Notes: generated from the sequence alone by a model not told the origin. A DNA stretch of 58,815 nt from an uncultured Burkholderiales bacterium (GCA_903870145.1 CAIQBO010000032.1:1-58815); one strand, 5' to 3'. Shown: positions 1-15,481, numbered from the stretch's first letter. Numbers and translations are program-made.

Positions 1-1130
1 AGCAAGCCACGGGCCAGTGAAGATTTGCCACTGCCCATCGAGCCTACGATCACATTCACGCTGCCTGGCTCCAACACGGCATTGACCCCACTGACCACCG
101 GCTTGGTATGGCCCGGGGGTGTGAGCGACAAGCCATGGATCACCATCTGGCCCACGGGCTTGGGCAATGGCATTCCCTTGGTGTTGCTGCGGTAGTCAAT
201 CAACAGGCTGTTGAGCCGGTTAAAAGCTTGTTTGGCGCCAATGATGGTTTTCCAGTGGCCCAAGGTTTTTTGAATTGGTGCAATGGCTTTGTTGATCAGC
301 ATGGACGCGGCAAACACCATGCTGGCTGAAATCTGGTCATTGATGGCCAACCACGCCCCCAAACCCAAGGCAAAAGACGGCAACACTTTTTGCAGCAAGC
401 CTAAAAAATTCCCCATCCCACCGGCAGACTCCGAGGCTGAGGTTTGGAGCTCTAAATACTTCTTGTGCGACTCATACCAGCGCTGCCTAGCGGTGGACTC
501 CATGCCCATGGCGTAGCTGCTCTCCACATTGCGCAGAAACTGGCTCGCCGTGCGATTGGCCGCCGCAAATTGGTCATTGGCCGCCATGATGGAAGCCGAT
601 GTCCAGCGCTGCTGCAGGTACGTTGTGATCATCATGACCAAAATCGATACCAAGGTGAAGATGGCCAAAACCGGGTGCATGATAAAGCCAATGCCCACAT
701 AAAAAAAGGCAATCGGCAACTCCATCAGGGCCAGCGCCGGTCCGGCTGACACAAACTGCTTGAACGCCAGCAAGTCCCCCAGCAATTGGTGGATGTTCAC
801 ATCACGCCTGCGCAATTGATTGCGGTAAGCTGCATCAAACACGTCGGGGGCCAACTCCCAGTCGAGTTTCAAAGCCAAGCGGATCAAAACCTGGGCTCGC
901 AGCCATTCGAGCAAGCCACTGAAAAGGAAAATAAGAACCAAGACCGTGGTCAGCGAGATCAAGGTGATCAGGCTTCTGCTGCTGAGCACCCTATCGTAGG
1001 TGTTGAGCATGTACAAAATCGGTGTGATTGCCGCCATCTCAATCACAAAAGTCAAAATGAAACTCGCCCACAACACTCTGGCTTGCGTGAAAAGCACCTC
1101 ACCCACAGGGCTTTTGAAAAATGGGGTCAT
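1..1130 (-). CDS. Type I secretion system permease/ATPase (PrtD/LapB-like), 3' end missing
   Basis: At least 376 residues are visible; the gene runs off the left edge, so most of the nucleotide-binding domain is missing. The N-terminal membrane half shows the family hallmark LYMLNTYDRVL near residues 45-55, hydrophobic segments around residues 18-40, 55-78 and 134-175, and a Walker A motif GSMGSGKSS near residue 363. Such exporters pair with a membrane-fusion protein and an outer-membrane TolC-like channel to move unfolded proteins from cytoplasm to outside in one step. It lies 85 bases downstream of, and on the same strand as, the large repeat protein, which is therefore its probable substrate (inference). 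The start is the first ATG of the open frame, with no good ribosome binding site. It was read by reverse translation of the raw sequence. Confidence 0.88.
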   Translation of the reverse strand, partial: MTPFFKSPVGEVLFTQARVLWASFILTFVIEMAAITPILYMLNTYDRVLSSRSLITLISLTTVLVLIFLFSGLLEWLRAQVLIRLALKLDWELAPDVFDAAYRNQLRRRDVNIHQLLGDLLAFKQFVSAGPALALMELPIAFFYVGIGFIMHPVLAIFTLVSILVMMITTYLQQRWTSASIMAANDQFAAANRTASQFLRNVESSYAMGMESTARQRWYESHKKYLELQTSASESAGGMGNFLGLLQKVLPSFALGLGAWLAINDQISASMVFAASMLINKAIAPIQKTLGHWKTIIGAKQAFNRLNSLLIDYRSNTKGMPLPKPVGQMVIHGLSLTPPGHTKPVVSGVNAVLEPGSVNVIVGSMGSGKSSLARGL

Positions 1131-1164
1131 GGAAGCAAACTAATTTTCAGCCAAATAAAGAACA

Positions 1165-1198
1165 AAGGTCACTGACCCCTTCCAGGATCAGTGACCTT
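1165..1198 (-). terminator. Hairpin between adhesin and secretion ATPase
   Basis: A perfect 11-base inverted repeat, AAGGTCACTGA and TCAGTGACCTT, is separated by 12 bases. Read leftward it is followed by a T-rich run (TTTGTTCTTTATTT). It sits between the stop of the surface protein and the start of the secretion ATPase, so it is either a partial terminator that lowers ATPase expression or the end of a single-gene transcript. Confidence 0.65.
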
Positions 1199-1215
1199 GC
1201 ATCAAACCCGAAAGA

Positions 1216-6975
<5,760 letters not shown>

Positions 6976-7156
6976 GTTGCGCTCCAGAATAGAAACAAAG
7001 ATATGGAAAATTAACACCTAACCTGTCAATTTATCATACTTTCACCCATTTTGCACGGTATATCCCTTGCACACTGTACTTATTTTGCGACACAAAAAAG
7101 CAATATGCCGGCACTAGAATGCGCCCTCGCGGCCCTTTCGAGCGATAGACTTGGGC

Positions 7157-8656
7157 ATGCCTTCTCGCCCTTCAACGCCAAGCCCCAAGCTGCCGCTTGC
7201 CATTTTATTTCTGTGGGCTTTGCCCACTCTTACAGCTGACGCAGCCTTGCCCGTCAGTGTAGAAAAAGCCCTCCAGCAAGCCCACATTCCCTTGGATTCA
7301 GTCAGTGTTTTGGTCACACCCATGCAGGCTGCGCCAGGCAGGGGGGCCACAAAGCCACGCCTGAGCCACCGCCCGGGCGCCCCCATGAACCCCGCCTCGG
7401 TCATGAAATTGATCACCTCCTCTGCTGGGCTTTCTTTGTTGGGTGCCGACTTTACTTGGCGCAACCGTGTGTATGTCGATGGCCCGGTGCAAGGCGGCGT
7501 ACTGCAAGGCAACTTGATTTTGCGCGGCAGCGGTGACCCCAAACTGGTGGTTGAGCGGGTGCAAGAGTTATGGGCTGAGGTGATGCGTCTGGGGGTGCGC
7601 GAGGTGCGCGGCGACATCATTTTGGACAGCAGCGTGTTTGATCTGCCCCCCGCCAATGCCGCCGGTTTTGACGACGAGCCGCTGCGCCCTTACAACACGG
7701 CGCCCAGCGGCTTGCTGCTGAACTTCAAAGCCATGATTTTTAAATTTACGCCAGATTCTTTAGCTGGAAAAGCCAATATCACAAGTGAGCCCCCACTTTG
7801 GCAAGTTCAGGTGCCCGCCGATGTGCCCATGTCCAGCGGCCCCTGCCAAGATTGGCGCAGCACTTTGAAGGGCGATTTCAGCCAAGCCGGGCAGATCCGT
7901 TTCAGCGGCACTTACCCTCGCGCTTGCGGTGAACAAAGTTGGCCGGTGGCGTTTGTGCAACCCGAAACATTTGCCTCGCGCATGGTGCATGCCACCTGGC
8001 TCGCCGCTGGCGGCAAACTCAGCGGTCAAGTGCGCGAAGGCCTCACCCCCGCCAGCGCGCTGCTCCTGCTGCAGGCGCCTTCTTTGTCCTTGCCTGAGAT
8101 CGTGTCCGACATCAACAAGTTTTCCAACAACGTGATGGCCCAGCAATTGTTTTTGACCTTGTCCAGCGCGCAAGGCCTGGGTGTTGGCCAAGCTCCCCCC
8201 GGTGAGCCTGCTGCCAGAGGGCGGTTTGAGGCCTCGCGCCAGCGCGTGTTGGCGTGGTGGCGTCAGCACCTGCCAGATCAAACCGAGCCTGTGCTGGACA
8301 ACGGCTCGGGCTTGTCGCGCCATGAGCGCAGCAGCGCGCAGGCTTTGAGCGCTTTGCTCCAAGTGGCCGCCCAAAGCCCCTACGCTGGCGCACTGCAAAA
8401 CTCCTTGTCGGTTGCGGGTGTGGACGGCACTTTGTCGCGCATGCAAGAGCGCAGCCCCCACTCTGCCGCCCTTGGGCAAGCCTGGCTCAAGTCGGGCAGC
8501 CTGCGTGATGTGGCCGCGCTGGCCGGCTATGTGCAAGGGCAAAGCGGGCAGCGCTATGTTTTTGTGGCCATCGTGAATCACCCGCAGGCAGCACTTGCGC
8601 GGCCGGCTTTAGACCGCTTGTTGGAATGGACTGTGCAAGACAAGGCACGCCACTGA
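7157..8656 (+). CDS. dacB: D-alanyl-D-alanine carboxypeptidase/endopeptidase (PBP4 family)
   Basis: 499 residues from the ATG at 7157; a TTG two codons earlier is also possible and neither has a strong ribosome binding site. An N-terminal hydrophobic segment ending near residue 28 is a signal peptide, placing the enzyme in the periplasm. All three penicillin-binding motifs are present: the nucleophile motif SVMK near residue 81 in NPASVMKL, SNN near 322 and KSG near 445. The peptidase S13 family trims pentapeptide stems and cleaves cross-links in peptidoglycan. It is divergent from the adhesin gene across about 180 bases. Confidence 0.92.
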   Translation: MPSRPSTPSPKLPLAILFLWALPTLTADAALPVSVEKALQQAHIPLDSVSVLVTPMQAAPGRGATKPRLSHRPGAPMNPASVMKLITSSAGLSLLGADFTWRNRVYVDGPVQGGVLQGNLILRGSGDPKLVVERVQELWAEVMRLGVREVRGDIILDSSVFDLPPANAAGFDDEPLRPYNTAPSGLLLNFKAMIFKFTPDSLAGKANITSEPPLWQVQVPADVPMSSGPCQDWRSTLKGDFSQAGQIRFSGTYPRACGEQSWPVAFVQPETFASRMVHATWLAAGGKLSGQVREGLTPASALLLLQAPSLSLPEIVSDINKFSNNVMAQQLFLTLSSAQGLGVGQAPPGEPAARGRFEASRQRVLAWWRQHLPDQTEPVLDNGSGLSRHERSSAQALSALLQVAAQSPYAGALQNSLSVAGVDGTLSRMQERSPHSAALGQAWLKSGSLRDVAALAGYVQGQSGQRYVFVAIVNHPQAALARPALDRLLEWTVQDKARH

Positions 8657-8816
8657 TTCGACAAACAAACAACAAAACAAGACTCAGATCAAAGATTCAT
8701 GAAGTCTTTGCGCAAGCTCAGTAATTACCCCATCACGGTCAAGCACAGCCAATGTTTAAGATTGTCACAAAAGTACGGTCGTTCTTTTTAAAAGTTTCAT
8801 ATTCAAGAGGTGATAG

Positions 8817-10010
8817 ATGAAATCTATGCATTGGAAACTCGCGCTGCTCACAGCAGCCGCATTGGTGGCGGGCTGCGGCGGCGGCTCTGGCGATCAGACC
8901 AGCGTGCGGGCTGGCATTGCATCAGTCAAAGTCATGGGCGACAGCTTGGCCGACAGCGGCACCTTCAAGGGCATCCCGGGCTATGGCCGTATCTTCTCAG
9001 TGCAAGGCAGCAGCAGCGAGCCCAATGCCATATGGACCGAGCGCTTGAGCGCATTGTTTGGCGCGCCGCAGTTGTGCAACTTCTTCAAATACACCGGCAT
9101 TGCTGCCACGCCTTTTTCTACCACCGCGGGCTGCACCAGTTATGCCGTGGGCGGCGGGCGCATCAACAACATTGATCCACTGACGGGCGGCGCTGCATCA
9201 CCTTTCTCGGTGGTCTACCAATTGCAAATCGCTTCAGCGGCAGGCAATTACAAAAGCAGTGACTTGTTGCTGATCGATGGCGGGGGCAATGACGCAGCCG
9301 ACTTGGTTGGCGCTTATTTGGCTGCAGCCAAAGACGGCGGTGCCAGTTATGCCAGCATGGCCGGTAGCCTGATCCCCACTGCCACCTTGACGCCCTTACT
9401 GGCTGGTGGTGCAACCGGTTTGGCTCAAATCGGCGGTGTTTACATGGTGGCTTTGGCTGACAAGTTTTACGCCAGCATCAAGGCCAGCGCACTGGACAAA
9501 GGCGCTGAGCACGTGGCGATCTTGAACATGCCCGGCATCACCAACACACCGCGCTTTCAAATGGTGCTTGACAGCATTTCAACGGCCTACGGCGGCGGCA
9601 CCACCGGGGCTGGCGCTCGGGCCCAGTCTGAGGCCTTGTTCAAGTCGTGGGTGGAGGCCTTCAACACCGAGTTGGCGATCAAAGTGGCTGGCGACAAACG
9701 CGTGGTGCTGGTGGACTTCTACACCGCCTTCAACGACCAAGTGGCCAACCCTGCGCAATACGGTTTGACCAATGTGAAAACGCCCGCTTGCCCGATCACG
9801 GGCTTAGGCACAGACGGCTTGCCCAGCTACAACTTCCAAACCTGTACAGCAGCGGCTTTGACAGCGCAAACTCCGCCCACAGGGGCCACAGGCGGCTCCA
9901 GCTGGTGGCAGACTTATGGCTTCGCGGATGGCTTTCATCCAACGCCTTATGGCTACCAGTTGCTGAGTCAATTGGTCGCAAAATCTTTGGCCACCGCCGG
10001 TTGGCTTTGA
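8817..10010 (+). CDS. GDSL/SGNH-family esterase lipoprotein
   Basis: 397 residues, preceded by AAGAGGTGATAG. A lipobox (LVAGC, Cys20) follows a short hydrophobic leader, so the protein is probably a lipoprotein anchored in the cell envelope. The catalytic blocks of SGNH hydrolases are visible: GDSLADSG with Ser43, GGGND near residue 156, and DGFHPT with the catalytic Asp/His near residue 371 close to the C-terminus. Such proteins hydrolyse carboxyl esters such as lipids, polymers or acetyl groups; the substrate cannot be read from sequence. It lies 22 bases upstream of the OmpW-like gene and is probably cotranscribed with it. The 160 bases before it are AT-rich and hold no gene. Confidence 0.88.
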   Translation: MKSMHWKLALLTAAALVAGCGGGSGDQTSVRAGIASVKVMGDSLADSGTFKGIPGYGRIFSVQGSSSEPNAIWTERLSALFGAPQLCNFFKYTGIAATPFSTTAGCTSYAVGGGRINNIDPLTGGAASPFSVVYQLQIASAAGNYKSSDLLLIDGGGNDAADLVGAYLAAAKDGGASYASMAGSLIPTATLTPLLAGGATGLAQIGGVYMVALADKFYASIKASALDKGAEHVAILNMPGITNTPRFQMVLDSISTAYGGGTTGAGARAQSEALFKSWVEAFNTELAIKVAGDKRVVLVDFYTAFNDQVANPAQYGLTNVKTPACPITGLGTDGLPSYNFQTCTAAALTAQTPPTGATGGSSWWQTYGFADGFHPTPYGYQLLSQLVAKSLATAGWL

Positions 10011-10032
10011 ACCCACGCAAAGGAGAACACTC

Positions 10033-10713
10033 ATGAAATCTAAATTCTGCTTTGCCTTGTCGGCTTTGACAGCTGTGGCCGCTTTGTCGAGCGCCAGCGC
10101 CTACGCCCAATCTCAGGGCAGCTGGTTAGTGCGCGGGGGCTTCATGCAACTGGCACCCCAGGTCACCAGCGGCGTCTTGAGCGCGCCTTCCTTGGCTGGC
10201 GTGCAAACCAGCGTGAGCAACAGCACCCAGTTTGCTGGCGGCATCACTTACATGGTCAGCGACAACTTGGCCATGGACTTGCCCTTGGCACTGCCATTCC
10301 AGCACGACTTGTATGGCGCAGGCTCGATCACTGGCGTGGGCAAAATTGGCGACACCCAAGTCATACCCGCCACCTTGATGCTGCAATACCGCTTTGGCGC
10401 AGCCGGTGCGGTGTTTCGCCCCTACTTGGGCTTGGGCGCTACCTACGCCAAGTTTGACGGCGAGCACAGCACAGCGCTGCTGTCAGGCTTAACCGGCGGC
10501 ACCCCCGGCAATCCCACCCGCTTGTCGATTCAATCCAAATTGGCTGCGACCCTGCAAGTCGGCGCATCTTACAAAATTGACGAGCGCTGGTTCATCGATG
10601 GCGCCATCACCAAAACGCCTTTGAAAACGCGCAACACACTGTCCACCGGTCAAACGCTGGACATCACGCTCAACCCCATCGGCATCAGCTTGGGGATCGG
10701 GCGCTTGTTCTAA
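10033..10713 (+). CDS. OmpW-family outer membrane protein
   Basis: 226 residues with a strong ribosome binding site (AAAGGAGAACACTC). A Sec signal peptide ends at about residue 26 (SASAYAQ). The mature part has the alternating pattern of an eight-stranded beta barrel. It contains the OmpW-like stretches NLAMDLPLALPF, MLQYRFG, YLGLGATYAKFD and ERWFIDGAI, and ends in aromatic Phe (IGRLF) as expected for barrel assembly. OmpW proteins form narrow hydrophobic channels in the outer membrane. It follows the GDSL lipoprotein closely, which could mean uptake of the esterase products (inference). Confidence 0.9.
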   Translation: MKSKFCFALSALTAVAALSSASAYAQSQGSWLVRGGFMQLAPQVTSGVLSAPSLAGVQTSVSNSTQFAGGITYMVSDNLAMDLPLALPFQHDLYGAGSITGVGKIGDTQVIPATLMLQYRFGAAGAVFRPYLGLGATYAKFDGEHSTALLSGLTGGTPGNPTRLSIQSKLAATLQVGASYKIDERWFIDGAITKTPLKTRNTLSTGQTLDITLNPIGISLGIGRLF

Positions 10714-10715
10714 GT

Positions 10716-11708
10716 CTAGGCTGCTGCCCGCTGCAACCTGTCGCGCACGCCTTCCCACTCGGGCGTGTGCGGAGGCATTTCAACCCAAATGATGCTGGCT
10801 GCGTGGGCATCAAAATCTCTGAGCACGGCAAACAAATCGTGCGCGGCTTGATCGGCTTGCGTGGGCATGGCGCGCCAAAGCAAGCCTGCGCCTAAAAGGC
10901 TTTCATCAGGTTTTTCCGCTGACCACAAAGCCAAATTTTGGGTGTGCGGGCCCAAGGCCAGCAAGGCTTTGCGCCAAGCATTTTCTGTCATCAACCGCAC
11001 TTTGGCTTTGGGCGCGTAATGCGACTCTAAAGTGCCCGAAGCGCGCGGTGCTTGGCTGTCCAGGTCTTGCGGGTCGCGCACTTTCATGCCGCAGGCTTGT
11101 TCAATTTGCATGCGGCTGATGTGCCCGGGGCGCAGCATCACGGGCTGGCCGCGCGTGCAGTCGATCAAGGTTGATTCAATGCCCACTTGGCACTCACCGC
11201 CATCCAAAATCAAGAGCACATTGCTAAATTCAGATTGCACGTGCGCCGCGCTGGTGGGGCTGACACGGCCAAACACATTGGCGCTGGGCGCGGCCAAGCC
11301 CCAGACGCCTTTTTCTGCGCAAGCCTTGAGCACTTGTTGGGCCACAGAGTGCGAAGGGCAGCGCAGCCCCACCGAGGCTTGTCCGCCAGCGGCTGCCGCG
11401 GCTTGTTCGGGTTTTCGGGGCAAGATCAAGGTCAAAGGTCCGGGCCAAAAAGCAGCCATCAAGCTGCATGCAAAGTCAGGGACTTGCGCCGCAAAGTGCA
11501 TGGCGGTTGGCGCATCGGCCACGTGCACAATCAAGGGGTGATTGACCGGCCTGCCTTTGGCTTGGAAAATTTTTGCAACCGCTGCGACATTGCATGCATC
11601 TGCAGCCAAGCCGTACACCGTCTCCGTGGGCAGGCCCACCAATTCTCCGCTGCAAAGCGCTTGCGCAGCTTGCTGCACATGGGCTGCATTGTCGCCAGAC
11701 AAAATCAT
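10716..11708 (-). CDS. L-threonylcarbamoyladenylate synthase, Sua5 type
   Basis: 330 residues from the ATG at 11708; a TTG eight codons upstream is an alternative. The N-terminal YrdC-like domain carries LPTETVYGLAADA and the KxR-type nucleotide/threonine binding region. The C-terminal Sua5 domain, with ASGTLESHYAPKA, is present and distinguishes it from the short TsaC form. The enzyme makes threonylcarbamoyl-AMP from threonine, bicarbonate and ATP for the t6A37 modification of tRNAs that read ANN codons. It converges on the OmpW-like gene with only two bases between the stops. Burkholderiales often place it next to purK-purE, as here. Confidence 0.92.
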   Translation of the reverse strand: MILSGDNAAHVQQAAQALCSGELVGLPTETVYGLAADACNVAAVAKIFQAKGRPVNHPLIVHVADAPTAMHFAAQVPDFACSLMAAFWPGPLTLILPRKPEQAAAAAGGQASVGLRCPSHSVAQQVLKACAEKGVWGLAAPSANVFGRVSPTSAAHVQSEFSNVLLILDGGECQVGIESTLIDCTRGQPVMLRPGHISRMQIEQACGMKVRDPQDLDSQAPRASGTLESHYAPKAKVRLMTENAWRKALLALGPHTQNLALWSAEKPDESLLGAGLLWRAMPTQADQAAHDLFAVLRDFDAHAASIIWVEMPPHTPEWEGVRDRLQRAAA

Positions 11709-11777
11709 CTCAACACCGATCCCAAGCGCCAAAGGGTAAGCTGCCCAGTTCAGTTTTGCCGTGCATTGTCATGACGA

Positions 11778-12974
11778 TCAAAATGCCTCGATACCCAAAA
11801 TCAAAGCCGCCTTGAGCGCTGTCTGGCGGACTTGAGAAATGCTCACGCCCGTGACATTCAAGTGACCCATCTTGCGCGCTTTGCGCGCCTGGGTTTTACC
11901 GTACAAATGCAAGTGTGTGCCGGGCAATGCCAAGACCGCAGGCCAATCGGGCGTGCGCGGCGCGTTGTGGGCATCCAACCAAATGTCACCCAGCAGATTG
12001 AGCATGATGGCTGGGCTGTGCTGACGCGGCATGGTCAAGGGCAGGCCGGCCAAGCTGCGCACTTGCAAATCGAATTGCGATTGATCGCAAGCGTCCAAAC
12101 TGTAGTGTCCGCTGTTGTGCGGGCGCGGCGCAATTTCATTGACAATCAAACTGCCATCTTGCAACACAAAAAATTCGGTGCACATCACGCCCACATAGTT
12201 CAGGCCTTGCGCAATCGAGCGTGCGCAATCGATCGCTTGCGCGGCCAAGCCAGCAGGCAAGTGGCCTTCATACACTTGCGTCACGGCCAAGATGCCATCG
12301 CGGTGCAAATTGCGCTGCACCGGAAAATTCACCACAGTGCCATCGGCCCCTCGGGCCAAGATCACTGAGCATTCAAGGGCCAGCGGCAGCATTTTTTCCA
12401 GCACACACGGGGCTTGTTTCAATGCAGCCCAAGCCGTGCGCAAAGCGGGGGCATCGGCCACGCGCATTTGGCCCTTGCCATCGTAGCCCAGGCGCGCTGT
12501 TTTAAGAATGCCTGGTAACAGGTTTTGGCTCAGTGCTTGTTCCAACTGCGCCGCGTTGTCGATCACAGCGTAAGGTGCGCAGGGCACGCCGCAGCGCACG
12601 AAGTGGGCTTTTTCTTGCGCCCTGTCTTGGGCAATGGCCACGGCATCGGCGCCGGGCGCAACAGGCCTTGACAAAGCCAGTTGCCGCAGTGCTGGCGCAG
12701 GCACGTTTTCAAATTCAGTGGTGATGGCGGCGCAGCACTGGGCCAGTTGCTGCAAACCTGCGGGGTCGAGGTAATCGGTTTGAATGTGCGTGTGACTGAC
12801 GCGCCCGGCCGGGCTTTGCGGATCGGGGTCGAGCACCGCGGTGAAGTAGCCCATGGCCTGCGCTGCGTGCACAAACATGCGGCCCAACTGGCCCCCGCCC
12901 ATCACCCCCAAGGTGATGGGTTGGCCGGCCACAGTCGTGCCAGGCCAAAGTGGCTCAGAAAAAGAGGGCTTCAA
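11778..12974 (-). CDS. purK: 5-(carboxyamino)imidazole ribonucleotide synthase
   Basis: 398 residues. ATP-grasp enzyme that carboxylates aminoimidazole ribonucleotide to N5-CAIR using ATP and bicarbonate in purine synthesis. The N-terminal nucleotide-binding motif [13 protein letters not shown] and the ATP-grasp signatures [16 protein letters not shown] and [14 protein letters not shown] are clear. The predicted start is TTG, whose first two bases overlap the TGA stop of purE (TTGA at 12971-12974). No ATG occurs before residue 25, inside the conserved motif, so an alternative GTG near residue 15 is the only other candidate. It is translationally coupled to purE. Confidence 0.94.
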   Translation of the reverse strand: MKPSFSEPLWPGTTVAGQPITLGVMGGGQLGRMFVHAAQAMGYFTAVLDPDPQSPAGRVSHTHIQTDYLDPAGLQQLAQCCAAITTEFENVPAPALRQLALSRPVAPGADAVAIAQDRAQEKAHFVRCGVPCAPYAVIDNAAQLEQALSQNLLPGILKTARLGYDGKGQMRVADAPALRTAWAALKQAPCVLEKMLPLALECSVILARGADGTVVNFPVQRNLHRDGILAVTQVYEGHLPAGLAAQAIDCARSIAQGLNYVGVMCTEFFVLQDGSLIVNEIAPRPHNSGHYSLDACDQSQFDLQVRSLAGLPLTMPRQHSPAIMLNLLGDIWLDAHNAPRTPDWPAVLALPGTHLHLYGKTQARKARKMGHLNVTGVSISQVRQTALKAALILGIEAF

Positions 12975-13489
12975 GCCGCACCCACCGGCGGCAAGCTCAT
13001 GGCTTTGGCTGCGGCCGTTTGCTCGGCCCGAAATTGTTGCAGCTTGGCCTGCAAGGGCGGGTCGTTTTGCGCCAGCAAGGCCACAGCAAACAAGGCGGCA
13101 TTGGCCGCGCCCGCATTCCCAATGGCAAAGGTGGCCACCGGCACGCCTTTGGGCATTTGCACGATGCTGTGCAGGGAGTCAACGCCTTGCAAGTGCTTGC
13201 TGGCCACCGGCACGCCCAGCACGGGCACCACGGTTTTGGCCGCCAACATGCCTGGCAAGTGCGCTGCGCCGCCAGCCCCGGCAATGATCGCAAACAAGCC
13301 GCGGCTTAAAGCGGTTTGCGCATATTCGAACATTTCATCAGGCATTCGATGCGCCGAAACAACCTTGGTTTCATGCGCTATGCCAAACTGTTGGAGAATC
13401 TGCACTGCGTGTTGCATGGTGTCCCAGTCTGAACTGGAACCCATGACCACGCCAATGCGTTTTTTGTCAAGTGGTGCTGTGTTTGGCAT
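12971..13489 (-). CDS. purE: 5-(carboxyamino)imidazole ribonucleotide mutase
   Basis: 172 residues. Converts N5-CAIR, the product of PurK, to CAIR in de novo purine synthesis. The class I PurE motifs [10 protein letters not shown] near the N-terminus and [10 protein letters not shown], with the catalytic His, are intact. Length is normal for the family. It precedes purK with overlapping stop and start and forms a two-gene operon. It is divergent from the thioredoxin-TPR gene across 59 bases, so both promoters must lie in that short interval. Confidence 0.95.
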   Translation of the reverse strand: MPNTAPLDKKRIGVVMGSSSDWDTMQHAVQILQQFGIAHETKVVSAHRMPDEMFEYAQTALSRGLFAIIAGAGGAAHLPGMLAAKTVVPVLGVPVASKHLQGVDSLHSIVQMPKGVPVATFAIGNAGAANAALFAVALLAQNDPPLQAKLQQFRAEQTAAAKAMSLPPVGAA

Positions 13490-13548
13490 GGCTGGCTTTT
13501 TTCAATGAATGCTTGAATTTTAAGGTTTCACCCTCAGGTCTCCTAAAT

Positions 13549-14505
13549 ATGATTGAAGTTACTGTCCAAACGTTCGAAACCGAGGTGATTGCCGCCTCCA
13601 TGACCACACCTGTTTTGGTGGATTTTTGGGCCCCATGGTGTGGCCCTTGTAAAACCCTGGGGCCTTTGCTTGAGAAGATGGAAGAGGCCTATGGCGGGCG
13701 CTTCAAATTGGTCAAGATCGACTCTGACCAAGAGCAGCAATTGGCCAGCGCCTTTGGCATTCGCAGCATTCCCACCTGCGTTTTGCTCAAAAATGGCCAA
13801 CCCGTGGACGGCTTCATGGGCGCTGTGCCTGAGGGCAAATTGCGCGAATTCCTCGACAAAAACCTGCCCAGTGAAAACGAAGTGCTGGCAGCCACAGAAG
13901 TTCAAGAAGCCGAGCAACTGCTCGAATCGGGCGACCTGGAAACCGCGCAAACCAAATTGCAAGAGGTCCTGCAAGCCAACCCCGAGAACGACGACGCACG
14001 CTTTGACTTGGTCAAACTTTTGATCAGCATGGGCCAACTCGAAACTGCGCAAACCGTGCTCAGCCCCGGCTTGTCGCAAATTCCACCCAAATTGCGTTTT
14101 GAAGCTTTGAAGCATTGGCTGCAAGCGCTGCTGTTTGTCACGCAAGACCCACGCGGGCAGTGGACCACCGGGCAGTTTGACGCCTTGATCGCCGCCAACA
14201 AGCGGGATTTTGACGCCCGCTTTGACAAAAGCCGCGTGCTTCTGGCCAGCGACGACTGGACCGGCGCCATGGACGAGTTGCTCGAGATCATCATGCGCGA
14301 CAAAAAATGGGCCGACGAAGCACCGCGCAAAACCTTGGTGGCCATTTTGGAATTGCTCACACCGCCTACCCCCAAAGCCGGACAAGACCACACGGGCAAA
14401 TCGGCTGGCGGCATTGAATTGATGGGCAAAAGCGCGGTGCAAGAAGACCCGCAAGCCGCGCTGGTCTCGAGTTATCGGCGCAAATTGAGCATGGCGCTCA
14501 ATTGA
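13549..14505 (+). CDS. Thioredoxin-TPR co-chaperone (CnoX/YbbN-like)
   Basis: 318 residues from the ATG at 13549, where similarity to thioredoxins begins (IEVTVQTFETEV). An N-terminal thioredoxin fold holds FWAPWCGPCK, with Cys31 and Cys34, and cis-Pro in IRSIPTCVLL. The remainder is a helical TPR-like region with repeats such as AEQLLESGDLETAQTKLQ and NDDARFDLVKLL. YbbN/CnoX proteins act as redox holdases that hand clients to GroEL and DnaK. Here the CxxC pair is complete, unlike in E. coli CnoX, so it may retain thiol-disulfide activity (inference). It converges on purC with two bases between the stops. Confidence 0.9.
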   Translation: MIEVTVQTFETEVIAASMTTPVLVDFWAPWCGPCKTLGPLLEKMEEAYGGRFKLVKIDSDQEQQLASAFGIRSIPTCVLLKNGQPVDGFMGAVPEGKLREFLDKNLPSENEVLAATEVQEAEQLLESGDLETAQTKLQEVLQANPENDDARFDLVKLLISMGQLETAQTVLSPGLSQIPPKLRFEALKHWLQALLFVTQDPRGQWTTGQFDALIAANKRDFDARFDKSRVLLASDDWTGAMDELLEIIMRDKKWADEAPRKTLVAILELLTPPTPKAGQDHTGKSAGGIELMGKSAVQEDPQAALVSSYRRKLSMALN

Positions 14506-14507
14506 AT

Positions 14508-15428
14508 TTAACTGCGCGTCAAGCGCTGCAATGCCTCTTGGTATTTGGCCGCGGTTTTCTCAATCACTTCGCGCGGTAAGCGCGGCGCTGGCGGCGTTTT
14601 GTCCCACGGTTTGCCGTTGATCAAAGTGCTCTCTAGCCAATCACGTAAGAATTGTTTGTCGTAACTCGGTGGGTTGACGCCTTGCACATAACTCTCAGCA
14701 GGCCAGTAGCGTGAGGAGTCGGGCGTGAGCACCTCGTCCATCAAGACGAGCGTGCCATCGGCGTCCAAACCAAACTCGAACTTGGTGTCGGCAATCAAAA
14801 TACCTTTTTCCAAAGCGATGGCGCTGGCCGCTTTGTAAATCGCAATGCTGATGTCTTTGATGCGCGTGGCCAAGTCCAAGCCAATCATTTGCACCGTGCG
14901 CTCAAAGCTGATGTTCTCATCGTGCTCGCCTGCAGCGGCTTTGGCCGCCGGTGTGTAAATGGGCTCGTCCAACTTGCTGGCGTTGCTCAAGCCTGGCGGC
15001 AGCGGCACGCCGCACACCGATTGGCTGTCTTGGTATTCTTTCCAACCACTGCCAGCCAAGTAGCCGCGCACCACGGCTTCCACCGGGATGGGCTGCAGGC
15101 GTTTAACCAACATCGAGCGGCCTTTGACTTGCTCGACTTCGGCTGCGCTGACCACACTTTCGGGCGCATCACCCGTCAAATGAGTAGGGCACAAGTTCAG
15201 GCCCTTTGGCCCCAATTTGTCAAACCAATACAAAGCCATTTGCGTCAGCAGCACACCCTTGCCCGGAATCGGCTCGCCCATGATCACGTCAAAGGCGCTG
15301 ATGCGGTCTGAGGCCACCATCAAAATGCGGTCGGTGCCCACCGCGTAGTTGTCGCGCACCTTGCCGCGCGCGAGCAAAATCAAGGAGCTTAAAGCGGAGG
15401 TGTGAAGCGCAGCGGGCACATTTGTCAT
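14508..15428 (-). CDS. purC: Phosphoribosylaminoimidazole-succinocarboxamide synthase
   Basis: 306 residues. ATP-dependent ligation of aspartate to CAIR, the step after PurE, giving SAICAR. Family motifs are visible: [14 protein letters not shown] at the N-terminus (phosphate-binding K-V-R-D), [36 protein letters not shown], and DTKFEFGLD followed by [12 protein letters not shown]. The length matches the longer, yeast-like class common in betaproteobacteria. It is in the same direction as, and 53 bases downstream of, the aldolase gene. purK, purE and purC therefore cluster within 4 kb but on separate transcripts. Confidence 0.95.
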   Translation of the reverse strand: MTNVPAALHTSALSSLILLARGKVRDNYAVGTDRILMVASDRISAFDVIMGEPIPGKGVLLTQMALYWFDKLGPKGLNLCPTHLTGDAPESVVSAAEVEQVKGRSMLVKRLQPIPVEAVVRGYLAGSGWKEYQDSQSVCGVPLPPGLSNASKLDEPIYTPAAKAAAGEHDENISFERTVQMIGLDLATRIKDISIAIYKAASAIALEKGILIADTKFEFGLDADGTLVLMDEVLTPDSSRYWPAESYVQGVNPPSYDKQFLRDWLESTLINGKPWDKTPPAPRLPREVIEKTAAKYQEALQRLTRS

Positions 15429-15481
15429 GGCTATATTATCGCCATTCTGCGCAGCACCTCTTGAAGTTCAATGAAGCCCGA

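Noticed and set aside
7760..8581. 273-codon - strand open frame inside dacB
   Set aside because: dacB carries all catalytic motifs in the other direction; this frame has no family features.
12681..13508. 275-codon + strand open frame across purK and purE
   Set aside because: Spans two real genes on the other strand and matches nothing recognisable.
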